Assembly: GCA_024232965.1 (NCBI GenBank)
Contig: JACKQF010000001.1
Location: 558,001 to 622,000, forward strand
Reading direction: 5' to 3'
DNA: 64,000 bases
Source of the DNA: Verrucomicrobiaceae bacterium
Lineage (GTDB): Bacteria > Verrucomicrobiota > Verrucomicrobiia > Verrucomicrobiales > Verrucomicrobiaceae
The notes below the pieces were generated by a model. It was not told the origin of the DNA and did no database searches. It saw nothing but the letters and a program-made list of their open reading frames with translations. Positions 53,303 through 62,284 of this stretch are shown piece by piece. Each line of letters begins with the position of its first letter. Within the stretch, counting starts at the first letter, position 1. Position numbers and translations under genes: made by a program.

Positions 53303-55315
53303 TCAGACCTCGGGCTCGGTGAGCATCTTTTTCAGGCTGGAGAAGAAGTCGAGGCTCTCTTCCTGGGTGATGGTCTCGTTCATGTGGCTGGTGTAGTCGA
53401 TCTCGTCGATGTAGGTGGGATCGAGCTCGCGGAGGAAGTGGCTGGGTTCGGATGTTTGCCTTTGGCCCCATTTGTTGCGAAAGCAGGCGTAGCTCATGGT
53501 GAGCTGTTCCTTGGCGCGGGTGATGCCGACGTAGAAGAGGCGGCGCTCTTCGTCCACGCGGTTTTCTTCAAAGGAGCGGCGGTGGGGCAGGATGCCTTGT
53601 TCTAGGCCAGGGAGATAAACAACGGGAAATTCCAGCCCCTTGGAGGCGTGCATGGTGATGAGGCAGACGCCCTTTTTCTTGGTGATGTCGTCCTTCTCTT
53701 CGCGCTCGTCATTCAGACTGATTTCATCAAGAAATCCGCCCAGTCCGTCCTTGGCGTTGCGCTCTTGGTAGTTGCCAATCGTTTTGACAAACTCTTTGAG
53801 ACCGTTTTCCCAGTTGTTGTAGTCGTCTGGCGTTTTGGCCTGCTTTTTCAGGTAGTCCATGTAGCCGATCTGATCGATGAGCATTTCCGTCATCGTGACC
53901 AAGTTGGTGCCGGGCGTGTGGGCAGGTTCTGAGAATCGATTGATGATGTCGATGAAGCTCCGTACGTTTTCCCGAGTCTTCTGCGGCAATTGGCGCTGGA
54001 GATCCTCCATGCAAAGGGTGACCCAGACGCTTTGAGACCTTTCCAAAGATCGCTCTCGCGTCAGTTCCGCCGTGCCGGTGCCAATGCCGCGGGTGGGGGT
54101 GTTGATGATGCGTAGGAGGTTGATGTCGTCGTGCGGATTGTGCAGGACGCTGAGGTAACCCAGGATGTCCTTCACCTCGCGGCGATCAAAGAAACTGCGG
54201 GCACCGACCACGCGGTAGGGGATCTTGAGCTTGCGAAAGTTTTGCTCAAGTACGCGCGACTGGTCGTTGGTGCGGAACAACACGGCGAAGTCTTCCCAGT
54301 CGCGACCGTTGTTGAAGTGGTTGGCCTCAATCTCTTTGGCGACCATTTCGCCTTCGACCTTGTCATCTTCAGTAGCGATTAAGCGCAGCCGATCTGCGCC
54401 GTTGTTGCGGCTCCAGAGAGTCTTTTCGCGACGGCCAAAATTGTGAACGATCAGTGAGTTCGCGGTATGAAGAATGGGTGTGGTGGAGCGGTAGTTTTCC
54501 TCCAACTTCACCACCTTCGGGTTTGGGAAAAAGGACTCAAACTCGGTGATGTTCGTGATCTCTGCACCGCGCCAGCCATAAATGGACTGGTCGTCATCGC
54601 CCACGACGCAGACGTTGTAGGGGGCGGGGACGAGGGCGCGGAGGAGGCGCATTTGCAGGGAATTGGTGTCTTGGAATTCATCCACCATTAGAAATCGATG
54701 GCGATCCTGAAGGACACTGCGCACCTCTGGCACGTTCTCCAGCAAGTCCACGCCGAGCAGGAGTAGATCGTCAAAGTCCATGACGTTTAGTGCCCGCATC
54801 TCTGCCACGTAGGCTTCCATGAGGGCGGGGAGGAGTTCTTTCTGCGGATCGCCCAGCGATTCACCGTAGTTCTTGGCGCGGCTGATTTTGCTGAGCGCAA
54901 CGGCGGGATCTAAGGTTTCCTCGCTGGTCATCATCGTGGCCATGACTCGCTTCATGAGGCTGGTCTGCTCGCTCTGGCTGTAGATGACGAAGTTCTTTTT
55001 GTAGCCGACGTGCTCTGCAAACTCCCGCAGCACGCGAGCGCAAAAGGCGTGGAAGGTGCCGACCCCAACCTTTTTGCCGAGGCCTTCGCGCACCATGTCT
55101 TTGACGCGTTCACGCATTTCTGTGGCGGCTTTGTTCGTGAAGGTGACAGCCAGAATGTGCTCCGGACGGATGCCTTCTTCCACCATGTAGGCGATGCGTG
55201 CGGTGACGACGCGTGTCTTTCCCGTGCCTGCTCCAGCAAGGATCAGGAGGGGGCCATGAATGTGGGAGGCGGCTTCGCGCTGTTGCTCGTTGAGGGTGCC
55301 GGTAAAGGTGGACAT
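53303..55315 (-). CDS. UvrD/Rep/PcrA-family DNA helicase
   Basis: A 670-residue superfamily 1A 3'-5' helicase. Motifs in order: Q-motif 'LNEQQREAA', Walker A 'AGAGTGKTRVV' near residue 30, Ia 'VTFTNKAATEMRERV', II 'VDEFQDTN', III 'VVGDDDQSIYGWRGA', IV 'KLEENYRST', V 'ITMHASKGLEFPVVYLPG' and VI 'YVGITRAKEQLTMSYA'. It unwinds DNA during repair or replication restart. The length is slightly under the 700-plus residues of UvrD and near Rep, so I leave the exact member open. It lies 12 bp behind the RfaE2-PurN fusion gene on the same strand. Confidence 0.93.
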   Translation of the reverse strand: MSTFTGTLNEQQREAASHIHGPLLILAGAGTGKTRVVTARIAYMVEEGIRPEHILAVTFTNKAATEMRERVKDMVREGLGKKVGVGTFHAFCARVLREFAEHVGYKKNFVIYSQSEQTSLMKRVMATMMTSEETLDPAVALSKISRAKNYGESLGDPQKELLPALMEAYVAEMRALNVMDFDDLLLLGVDLLENVPEVRSVLQDRHRFLMVDEFQDTNSLQMRLLRALVPAPYNVCVVGDDDQSIYGWRGAEITNITEFESFFPNPKVVKLEENYRSTTPILHTANSLIVHNFGRREKTLWSRNNGADRLRLIATEDDKVEGEMVAKEIEANHFNNGRDWEDFAVLFRTNDQSRVLEQNFRKLKIPYRVVGARSFFDRREVKDILGYLSVLHNPHDDINLLRIINTPTRGIGTGTAELTRERSLERSQSVWVTLCMEDLQRQLPQKTRENVRSFIDIINRFSEPAHTPGTNLVTMTEMLIDQIGYMDYLKKQAKTPDDYNNWENGLKEFVKTIGNYQERNAKDGLGGFLDEISLNDEREEKDDITKKKGVCLITMHASKGLEFPVVYLPGLEQGILPHRRSFEENRVDEERRLFYVGITRAKEQLTMSYACFRNKWGQRQTSEPSHFLRELDPTYIDEIDYTSHMNETITQEESLDFFSSLKKMLTEPEV

Positions 55316-55327
55316 TGGGGCGGAAAA

Positions 55328-56455
55328 TCAGCTATCGGTGGTGGCGGCGACGAGATTCGGTGTCGGGGCGGTGCCCAGTTCCCGCCACTGCTGCAGCACC
55401 GTCGGCAGGAGTTCATGCTCTGCCTTTTGCACTCTTTTCCGCAAGGAGTCCTCGGTATCGCCGATCTCAATTCGCACGCTCGACTGCGCCAGGATCGTGC
55501 CTTTATCGACCTCTGGAATCACCAGATGAACGGTGCAGCCAGTTTCGAGTTCGCCCTCTTCCAGCGCGGCGCGGATGGCGTTGCGTCCCTTGAATTTCGG
55601 GAGCAGAGAAGGGTGGATGTTGACGATGTGACCAGCCCAGGCGTCGAGCGTTGGGTTCTTCAGAATGCGCATGAATCCAGTGAGGACCACGACATCGACT
55701 CCGGCGCGTTGCAGGTGCTCAAAGATCTCCTTTTGGGCTGCAGCGGTGGTGCGGAGTGGCTCGGGACCGCAATCGACATGAAAAGTCGGCACCTCGGCTG
55801 CCTCGGCGATTTTTAGGAACGGACAGTCTGCGATATCGGAAATGGCGGCGGTCACTTTGGCATTCAGATCACCTCGGGTGATGGCCTTCAGGATGGCATC
55901 AAAATTGGTTCCCGCACCCGATCCAAGCACGGCGATACGCAGCGGTGGTTTTTCACCGGTGCTGTTGGCGGGCAGTTGCATTCGCGTCAGGGTACTGGTC
56001 GTGGACTTGCCGGCGACGAGGGGCAGGATGCGGATGTCAGTGCCGGCTGCTTGCAGAGCTGCGCGTTCTTCGGCGTTGAGGGATTCCACGGTGTAATCAC
56101 CACCCTTGGCGTAAATGTGTGGGCGAATGGCCTCGATCATCGCTGTGGCACGCACGTCGTCAAAGATCACGACGGCATCCACGCAACGCAGGGCGGCCAT
56201 CACCTCTGCGCGATCGTTTTCCGAATTCACCGGACGATTCGGTCCCTTCAGGGCGCGCACAGAGGCATCCGAGTTGAGGGCAACGACCAGTGCGTCTCCC
56301 AGCGCTCTGGCTTGCTGAAGGTACCGGACATGGCCGGTGTGCAGCAGGTCAAAACAGCCATTGGTAAAGACCAATCGCTGTCCTTTCGCGTCCAGTTCAT
56401 CGCGCAATCGGCGGACGGATTCGGGTGATGAAGGCAGGTAATCGGAGGCGGACAT
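55328..56455 (-). CDS. Fusion of RfaE2-type heptose-1-phosphate adenylyltransferase and PurN
   Basis: A 375-residue two-domain protein. Residues about 10-155 form a nucleotidyltransferase of the HldE C-terminal/RfaE2 type: 'VFTNGCFDLLHTGHVRYLQQ' with the HxGH motif (HTGH) at 39-42, 'NSDASVRALKGPNRPV' and 'YAKGGDYT'. This would activate D-glycero-D-manno-heptose-1-phosphate for LPS core. Residues about 172-360 are glycinamide ribonucleotide formyltransferase: 'IAVLGSGAGTNFDAIL', 'LTGFMRIL', catalytic 'VNIHPSLLPKFKG' and the Asp in 'IPEVDKGTI'. The active residues of both halves are present, so both reactions may occur. No stop or frameshift separates them. The link between purine and heptose pathways has no clear reason. 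Confidence 0.88.
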   Translation of the reverse strand: MSASDYLPSSPESVRRLRDELDAKGQRLVFTNGCFDLLHTGHVRYLQQARALGDALVVALNSDASVRALKGPNRPVNSENDRAEVMAALRCVDAVVIFDDVRATAMIEAIRPHIYAKGGDYTVESLNAEERAALQAAGTDIRILPLVAGKSTTSTLTRMQLPANSTGEKPPLRIAVLGSGAGTNFDAILKAITRGDLNAKVTAAISDIADCPFLKIAEAAEVPTFHVDCGPEPLRTTAAAQKEIFEHLQRAGVDVVVLTGFMRILKNPTLDAWAGHIVNIHPSLLPKFKGRNAIRAALEEGELETGCTVHLVIPEVDKGTILAQSSVRIEIGDTEDSLRKRVQKAEHELLPTVLQQWRELGTAPTPNLVAATTDS

Positions 56456-56552
56456 GGGGGACCATTCCGGTAGCCGAGGCCACCCCAGATGCAAGTGTGG
56501 GAATGGTGAAATCCTGGTTGCTGAGCAGCGGCAACTGCAATGTCGACAAACC

Positions 56553-57986
56553 CTACCGCAACCGCACCTCGGGGCTGGAGACGGTGAGAGTGGTGTTGTT
56601 TTCTGTGTGCCGATGGACGGTGATCACGTCGAGCGTGGTGACATCGCCATCGATGGAGACTTTGTCGGTGAAGGTGGATGGGCCGACTTTTTCCAGGGGG
56701 GCCGAAGTCCAGGGATCGAATTCCATCTGGATGGAGTAATCTGGATGACGGTTGATGGACCAAAAGACCTCGTTGGCCTGTGGCTCCGCGCCATCTGGGA
56801 AAACGACGCTGACGCTGAGGCTGTGTGCATTTTTGTCCCAGTCGGTAGTCAGCATCGGTGGCGCGATTAGACGGCGTGTGCCGAAAAAGTGATGCGTGGC
56901 GAAGGCATAGAGATTTTCATCGACATCAGGTTGGGAGGCGACGGGCTTGTTCAGGCCTGTGTCTCTGCCGCCGCCATGCTGGCCGCCGGGCATGATGTAG
57001 ACGGGGAGTTGGGGGAAGCGCTCGCCCAGTTCGATCATGCCGGGGCTGACGTTGTCGTTCGAGCCCTGGTTGTAGAGGATCTCCACCCCACGCTTTTTGA
57101 GCGCATCGAGGTAGTTCGTGGTGCGGCAGACTTCCCAGGCGAGACTGCTGGCGGCCTTGATCTCTGCCGCGCTCCATCCTGCGGCCTGGCAGGCGGCGAG
57201 GGTGAGCCTTTCATCAGACCGTGCCTTTTGACGCACCATCATCTGGGCGCGGCCCGCTTCTGACATCGAGGCCATGAATTCTTCGTTCATCTTGGTGATG
57301 GCGGGATCGATGGTGCCCTCCACATAGGGGCCGCCTGGGCTATCGATAATCGGGGCGACGACGGGCATCATGGCGGTGATGCGGTCATCTGCGATGCAGG
57401 AGGCTGCCGTGGCCACGCCGCGCTTCGAACCGCCGGTGGTCAGGACCTTGCTAGGCTGAAAGACGTCTTTTTCGGCAATGGCAGTCGTCAGGGCGCGCAT
57501 ATCGCTGAGGCCCCAGATCCAAGCGGGGGTGTACCGGGCGTCTTTGGTCTGGATGAAGTGTTCCTCCATTTGGAGGTGCAACTGACCGACGGGTTCCATG
57601 TCGGTGATGGGCACCATGCCGATGCAGACGATGCCGACGCCGTGCTCCTTGAGTAGGCGCAACTTCGCGCCGGATGGGATGGTGATCTTGGGCAGCAGTC
57701 CCGTGTTCTCGATCAGCACATTGGTGCAAACCTTGTCCATTGGGGCCAGCATGCACACCGGCAGCCGCACTTTTTGTCCAGGCCACCACTCGCAGACGGT
57801 GATTTCGACAAGTTTGGAGCGAAGTGTCGGATCTTTGGCCAGGGGTTTCCAGTCCTCAAGGATGCGTGTTTCTAGCGTGGCTGCATCGCGGACAGAGGCC
57901 ATGTCGTAGCTGCCGATGGTGATGTCTGCCCGGGCGGCTGGCAGCGGGATGATGGCAACGATGAGCGCGAAAGTGGCAAGTTTCAT
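56553..57986 (-). CDS. PhoPQ-activated pathogenicity-related (PqaA) family protein, secreted
   Basis: A 477-residue protein with a signal peptide (cleavage near 'AARA-D'). The body is an alpha/beta-hydrolase-like PhoPQ_related domain. 'LTTGGSKRGVATAAS' gives a GxSxxG nucleophile, and 'EILYNQGSNDNVSPG', with 'MPGGQHGGGRD', carries the likely catalytic Asp and His. The family is named after Salmonella PqaA; its substrate is unknown and it is widespread in Planctomycetes and Verrucomicrobia. The ATG at 57986 is preferred to an in-frame ATG at 58031 because it leaves a normal signal peptide. Confidence 0.88.
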   Translation of the reverse strand: MKLATFALIVAIIPLPAARADITIGSYDMASVRDAATLETRILEDWKPLAKDPTLRSKLVEITVCEWWPGQKVRLPVCMLAPMDKVCTNVLIENTGLLPKITIPSGAKLRLLKEHGVGIVCIGMVPITDMEPVGQLHLQMEEHFIQTKDARYTPAWIWGLSDMRALTTAIAEKDVFQPSKVLTTGGSKRGVATAASCIADDRITAMMPVVAPIIDSPGGPYVEGTIDPAITKMNEEFMASMSEAGRAQMMVRQKARSDERLTLAACQAAGWSAAEIKAASSLAWEVCRTTNYLDALKKRGVEILYNQGSNDNVSPGMIELGERFPQLPVYIMPGGQHGGGRDTGLNKPVASQPDVDENLYAFATHHFFGTRRLIAPPMLTTDWDKNAHSLSVSVVFPDGAEPQANEVFWSINRHPDYSIQMEFDPWTSAPLEKVGPSTFTDKVSIDGDVTTLDVITVHRHTENNTTLTVSSPEVRLR

Positions 57987-58102
57987 GGTGGGTTCTTCTA
58001 TACGGACGACTTCATGCGATGTTCTCATCACAAAGGCGATCGCTGGACTCCGTCAATTTTGGCGTTGCCCATGCCGTACATGTGTGGCAAACCTTTTTCC
58101 GC

Positions 58103-58459
58103 ATGAAAACGTATCTGGCCCTCATCACCGCCTTGTTTGTTAGTGTTGCCTTCGCAAATGCTGCCGATCCCCTCAATCAGACATGCCCGATCTCCGGCAA
58201 TCCAGTTAATGCAGGGATCACCAGCACCTACACGAAGACCGTGAACCTCTGCTGCAACAAGTGCAAAGCACGTTTTGATGCATCGCCAAAGCAGTACCTC
58301 AATGCTGCGCTGACGGCCCCTCGCGGACAGTGCCCGCTGAGCCGTAAAGCGGCCGCTGGCGTCATGTCGACCTACACACGCCAGGTGGCGTTTGCAGACG
58401 CGGCTTCCAAGGCCAAATTTGACGCGGCTCCAGACAAATTTATCAAAGACGTCCGCTAG
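58103..58459 (+). CDS. Small secreted protein with two YHS-like repeats
   Basis: A 118-residue protein with a signal peptide (cleavage near 'ANA-AD'). Repeat 1: 'CPISGNPVNAGITSTYTKTV', then 'CCNKCKARFDASP'. Repeat 2 starts 'CPLSRKAAAGVMSTYTRQV', but at the equivalent place reads 'FADAASKAKFDAAP', so its second cysteine cluster is lost. Such Cys-containing repeats resemble YHS metal-binding domains, and a periplasmic metal (copper or heavy metal) role is an inference. A longer upstream reading frame exists, but the ATG at 58103 starts the signal peptide. It is convergent with the cytochrome gene. Confidence 0.8.
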   Translation: MKTYLALITALFVSVAFANAADPLNQTCPISGNPVNAGITSTYTKTVNLCCNKCKARFDASPKQYLNAALTAPRGQCPLSRKAAAGVMSTYTRQVAFADAASKAKFDAAPDKFIKDVR

Positions 58460-58470
58460 TCGCTACTCTG

Positions 58471-59547
58471 TCAGCGCCCGGCCATTTGCGGCTTGCCTGC
58501 GTTGGATAGATGCGGTTGCAGCTTGTCGATGATTCCGTCCAAGGCGGCGAATTTACTGCCGTCGTTGGTTGCGCAAAACTGCTCAGTCAGGCGCTCGATC
58601 TCCTGGGCTGCTGCGGACATTTCTTCGCAGTGGCCTGTGCTCATCGGGACGCTTTCGACCACCCCCAGCGCCTGGGAAATCTCAGGTGCGTTGAGTTGGG
58701 GCTGTAGTTCACGCAGATCTTTGAGCACCTTTTGCATGGTGATGGCGTGTTGTACGCCAAAGGTGGGCTGGCCGTTGGGTAGCCGCACGATCTTTCCTTC
58801 CTTGTCCACCGGGGCGTCGGCGGCACACCCGATGGCTCGCAGGCATTGGGCGAGGTGGAGAAGCTTGCCTGTCACGTAGAGCATGCGCTTGCGCGGGGCA
58901 GGAATGGGCTGGGCGTCGTGGCTGTTGCTCTTCACGGCGCTGCCTTCTTTGCTGACGAGGAAGTTGTGCTTCACCTCGCCGGAATACCAGCTCAGCAGCT
59001 CAAAATCGGGGCTCAGTGCGGGGTGGCTGGCTTTGTTTACGAGCTGTTCATCGTCCACCACATGGCATTCAAAACAGGCCTTGGCTGTGGCAAAAACGGT
59101 GCTGGGGTGTTTCATGCCCAACGCTGCCGCGAGATCGATGCGTTCACTGCGTGAATGGCTCTTGCGGTTGTGGACATCAATCCATTTTTCCGCACCGCCA
59201 TGGCAAGATTCACAGCTGATGGCTGCGGTGGTTTGCACGGCTCCAGAGAGGGTTTCCTGGGTGAAATGGCAGCGGACGCAGCTCGCATTGCTGCTAATGG
59301 AATCCGCGCGCATCCCGATGGCGTGAGTGATCTGTTCGGCGGCGCTGGACTTGGCGAGCGTGGTAAAGGAGGTGGCATGGAGGCTGCGCTCCCAGCTGTC
59401 CACGATGGCTTCGTGGCAATCGCGGCATGATTCGACACCCACGGTCGTGGTGGGATCGACAGCGGCGCGCTGCGCCTTCACCGAGGTTACGGCAAGCAGG
59501 AGTGCGGCAATATGAACGCACCGCGAGAGAAAAAGTGGATGAGTCAT
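58471..59547 (-). CDS. Tetraheme cytochrome c, secreted
   Basis: A 358-residue protein with a signal peptide (hydrophobic residues 10-24) and four CxxCH heme sites: 'CRDCH' (41-45), 'CVRCH' (90-94), 'CESCH' (112-116) and 'CFECH' (158-162). The heme-binding half resembles cytochrome c554-type multihemes. The last roughly 190 residues are heme-free and helical, with no recognised domain. It should carry electrons in the periplasm or at the outer surface. It is transcribed divergently from the pentaheme gene at 59852, and both promoters lie in the 304-bp gap. Confidence 0.88.
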   Translation of the reverse strand: MTHPLFLSRCVHIAALLLAVTSVKAQRAAVDPTTTVGVESCRDCHEAIVDSWERSLHATSFTTLAKSSAAEQITHAIGMRADSISSNASCVRCHFTQETLSGAVQTTAAISCESCHGGAEKWIDVHNRKSHSRSERIDLAAALGMKHPSTVFATAKACFECHVVDDEQLVNKASHPALSPDFELLSWYSGEVKHNFLVSKEGSAVKSNSHDAQPIPAPRKRMLYVTGKLLHLAQCLRAIGCAADAPVDKEGKIVRLPNGQPTFGVQHAITMQKVLKDLRELQPQLNAPEISQALGVVESVPMSTGHCEEMSAAAQEIERLTEQFCATNDGSKFAALDGIIDKLQPHLSNAGKPQMAGR

Positions 59548-59573
59548 TGTTCAGGAAAGTTGATTTCCAATGA

Positions 59574-59602
59574 TTAATATAGCACAAAAACCATAAAAGC
59601 AA
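59574..59602 (-). promoter_or_regulatory. Candidate promoter of the tetraheme cytochrome gene
   Basis: On the minus strand TTGCTT (59602-59597) and TATTAA (59579-59574) are 17 bp apart, about 25 bp before the ATG at 59547, in a markedly AT-rich stretch. Confidence 0.45.
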
Positions 59603-59779
59603 TAATTTAGAGTTTTCGTCTCCTTCGATAGCCATCGCCGATTTTAGCGCGGGTGAAGACTTTCCGACACGCCTGTTCAGGGGGCCCCCAAGTCTTGATG
59701 CAAGGTTGGGGTGAAGGGTAGAAACGCAAGATTTGCGAGGTTTTGGCCAATTCGGATTGGTCATTTTTATCAAGAAATA

Positions 59780-59808
59780 TTGATTTCAAATACTTGGTGG
59801 TATATAAT
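59780..59808 (+). promoter_or_regulatory. Strong sigma-70-type promoter of the pentaheme cytochrome operon
   Basis: TTGATT (59780-59785) and a perfect TATAAT (59803-59808) have the ideal 17-bp spacer. The ATG at 59852 is about 43 bp downstream of the -10. This is the best promoter match in the window. Confidence 0.6.
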
Positions 59809-59851
59809 TACCATAACTTTAGAGTTTATTAGCTATAAACAACCGACTTTC

Positions 59852-62284
59852 ATGAGCCAACCGTTTCTCCATCCCACCAAGATCTGCCCCGCCATTCGGC
59901 GGGGGTTCCAATCCGTGGTAGGGGCTTGTTGCATTCTGGCGGCTTTTCAATCCATCGCGTTGGCAGCAGAAGACCCGCCCGAAGCTGATGTCGAGAAAGC
60001 GCACCGCACGTATTTGCAGATTTTGCGTGAGGAGAATCGCTTTCCGACGGCGGCCAGTTGTTCCCAGTGTCACCCCGATCACTATGCCGAATGGTCCGTC
60101 TCGCCGCATGCTTACGCGATGATGGACCCAGTCTTTAACTCTCTGCACACCTTCATCACGGAACGGACCTCGGGCACGAATGGCGACTTTTGTATTCGCT
60201 GCCACAGTCCCGTGGGGATGCAACGCGAGGAAAAGATGTTTTCCAGTGCGATGTTGCGCACGCCGATCATGATCGAGGGAGTCAGTTGCGTAGTTTGCCA
60301 CCGAGTGGATCGCGATTTTGGCAATAGCAGTGGGCGCATCAGCATGACGCATGGCACCGTCGCCGCGCCTGTTTATGGCCCGACTGGCAACGCCAATCTG
60401 CAAAAGGCGATCGCGGATAAAGACTTCGGCCTCGTCACCAAAGAGGGCGAGATTGGCAAACTGGTCCATGCGGATGCGATTAAATTTCCGGCGATTAGCA
60501 ATTCATCAGTCTGTGCGGCCTGCCACGATGTGAATGTGGCGAATGGATTCCGTATTGAGTCCACCTTTACAGAGTGGAAAAACTCTCCTGCCAGCAAGGA
60601 AGGCGTGTCCTGTCAGGATTGCCACATGAGCAAGACACCGGGTGCGGTCTTGCCCGCCGGGGAGCGGATCGCTGCGGATGGCAGCGATCAAAACTTCGAC
60701 GTGCGCCCCGCTGCGCATGTGAGGAATTCCCCTCGCGACCGTCGCGATGGTATCCCGACACCCCCGCGCAAGCATACCAACCACATGCTGCTGGGGCCAG
60801 ACTACAGCCTCGTGCATCCAGGTGTCTATCCGCACTCTCTGGAGGCGCGGGAGTTCACGTTTGGTAATCGCTTTCGCAAGTCGATGTCTGATGATCAGGT
60901 CGCGATGGTGAATTACGTCCAGGAACTCGGGAAGGCCAATGATGAAGGCGGTGCGACTCGTGCCGCAGCATTGAAAAAGGCCGGCGATGAGGCCCGCTTG
61001 CATGCCTTGTCCGACTGGATCACCTTCCGCTGGTGGGACGGCTGGGGCACGCCCGAATTTGAAGAAAAGATGGACGAATCTGAGCGGAATCGGCAGCTCG
61101 AAGGCGTCGGTTTCCCCTGGGCTGACCCCGCTGATTCGGCCGGATCGAGAATGCGCCGCGTAAGTGCGCGCCTGATCCTCAGTCGGCAATTCAATTTGCT
61201 CAATCAATCGCATGTGGAGCGCACCCGTCTGCTGCGTCGCGCGCTGCAAATGAAGGAGTTTAAGATCACGCGTGATGACGAAAAGGGGCTGCGTTTTTCG
61301 GTGGATATCCACAACATCACGAACGGCCATTCCGTCCCTTCGGGCGCTGATGGCGATCGTCCGATGTTCATGGAAGTGAAGGTGGTGGACGCAAACGGAC
61401 GTGTCATTTTCCAATCTGGAGATCGTGATCCGAATGGCGATCTGCGCGACCTGCATTCCTCATTTGTCCACGCGGAAGCCCCGAAAACTGGAGCTTGGCT
61501 GGAGGCGAGCGCTTGGAAAGCTCAGTCGGGGCTGCCTCTGAGAAAGGAAGATCAACGCTGGGAGCTGGATCCTTTCCTCTTCAATCTTCAGTCGCGCTTT
61601 GTGACGCCTAACCTCGTCGGCGGTGATCGCGAGCGAGTCTTGCCCCTGAATTTTTCCCAGGACCCGATGCCCTTCATTAGGCCTTCCGCAAAGGCGGAAG
61701 TACACACCGCGCGAGCTGGTTCGGTGCGAAAACAAAGCCGCACTATCCCACCGCTCGGTCACCGAGTTGCAGAGTACCGGGTAGACCGCGACCAACTCAC
61801 TGGCGCGAGACCGTATCGCATCGAGATGCGACTGATCTCCCAGTCTGTGCCAGTTCACTTTGTGAAGAGCATGTCGTCAGTTGGTTTTGACTACAATCTA
61901 TCGCCGCGCGAGGTGGCGACGCGTGTTGTGCATGGGCATCAGGTGACTTCCTCGACAGACGTCAGCAAGCGGCGTGGTGGTGCAGTGGTGATCTGGGGTC
62001 AGGACATCGAGGTCCGGCCTGAAAACTATCGCCTAGATCTGACTCCGACCGCTGAAGCGGTGATGAATGTGCCAGTTGCCGACTATCCTTTTCCTCACAC
62101 GAGTGAAGAAGAACTCGCTGCGCGTGAAGCTGCGATGGCTGGTCGTGGGGAAGGGGCAGACCTTCGCATCAAGAGCCTTGGCGCGCTCAATCCAGATCAG
62201 TGGCCGGGAGGAGTGCCTGACGGGTTGCCTTTCCTCCCACCCGAAGCTGCTGCAGCGCTCCTCAATCTGGAGGTGAACCCATGA
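59852..62284 (+). CDS. Large pentaheme cytochrome c, secreted
   Basis: An 810-residue protein with a signal peptide (residues about 20-39, cleavage near 'ALAAE'). Five CxxCH sites lie in the first third: 'CSQCH' (70-74), 'CIRCH' (114-118), 'CVVCH' (146-150), 'CAACH' (221-225) and 'CQDCH' (254-258). The heme-free C-terminal two thirds contain 'VDIHNITNGHSVPSG', a GHxxPSG motif seen in large exported multiheme cytochromes. Further distal His residues could serve as heme ligands. The function is probably electron transfer across or outside the outer membrane; substrate unknown. A longer frame exists upstream, but the ATG at 59852 starts the signal peptide. Its end overlaps the barrel gene (ATGA). 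Confidence 0.87.
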   Translation: MSQPFLHPTKICPAIRRGFQSVVGACCILAAFQSIALAAEDPPEADVEKAHRTYLQILREENRFPTAASCSQCHPDHYAEWSVSPHAYAMMDPVFNSLHTFITERTSGTNGDFCIRCHSPVGMQREEKMFSSAMLRTPIMIEGVSCVVCHRVDRDFGNSSGRISMTHGTVAAPVYGPTGNANLQKAIADKDFGLVTKEGEIGKLVHADAIKFPAISNSSVCAACHDVNVANGFRIESTFTEWKNSPASKEGVSCQDCHMSKTPGAVLPAGERIAADGSDQNFDVRPAAHVRNSPRDRRDGIPTPPRKHTNHMLLGPDYSLVHPGVYPHSLEAREFTFGNRFRKSMSDDQVAMVNYVQELGKANDEGGATRAAALKKAGDEARLHALSDWITFRWWDGWGTPEFEEKMDESERNRQLEGVGFPWADPADSAGSRMRRVSARLILSRQFNLLNQSHVERTRLLRRALQMKEFKITRDDEKGLRFSVDIHNITNGHSVPSGADGDRPMFMEVKVVDANGRVIFQSGDRDPNGDLRDLHSSFVHAEAPKTGAWLEASAWKAQSGLPLRKEDQRWELDPFLFNLQSRFVTPNLVGGDRERVLPLNFSQDPMPFIRPSAKAEVHTARAGSVRKQSRTIPPLGHRVAEYRVDRDQLTGARPYRIEMRLISQSVPVHFVKSMSSVGFDYNLSPREVATRVVHGHQVTSSTDVSKRRGGAVVIWGQDIEVRPENYRLDLTPTAEAVMNVPVADYPFPHTSEEELAAREAAMAGRGEGADLRIKSLGALNPDQWPGGVPDGLPFLPPEAAAALLNLEVNP

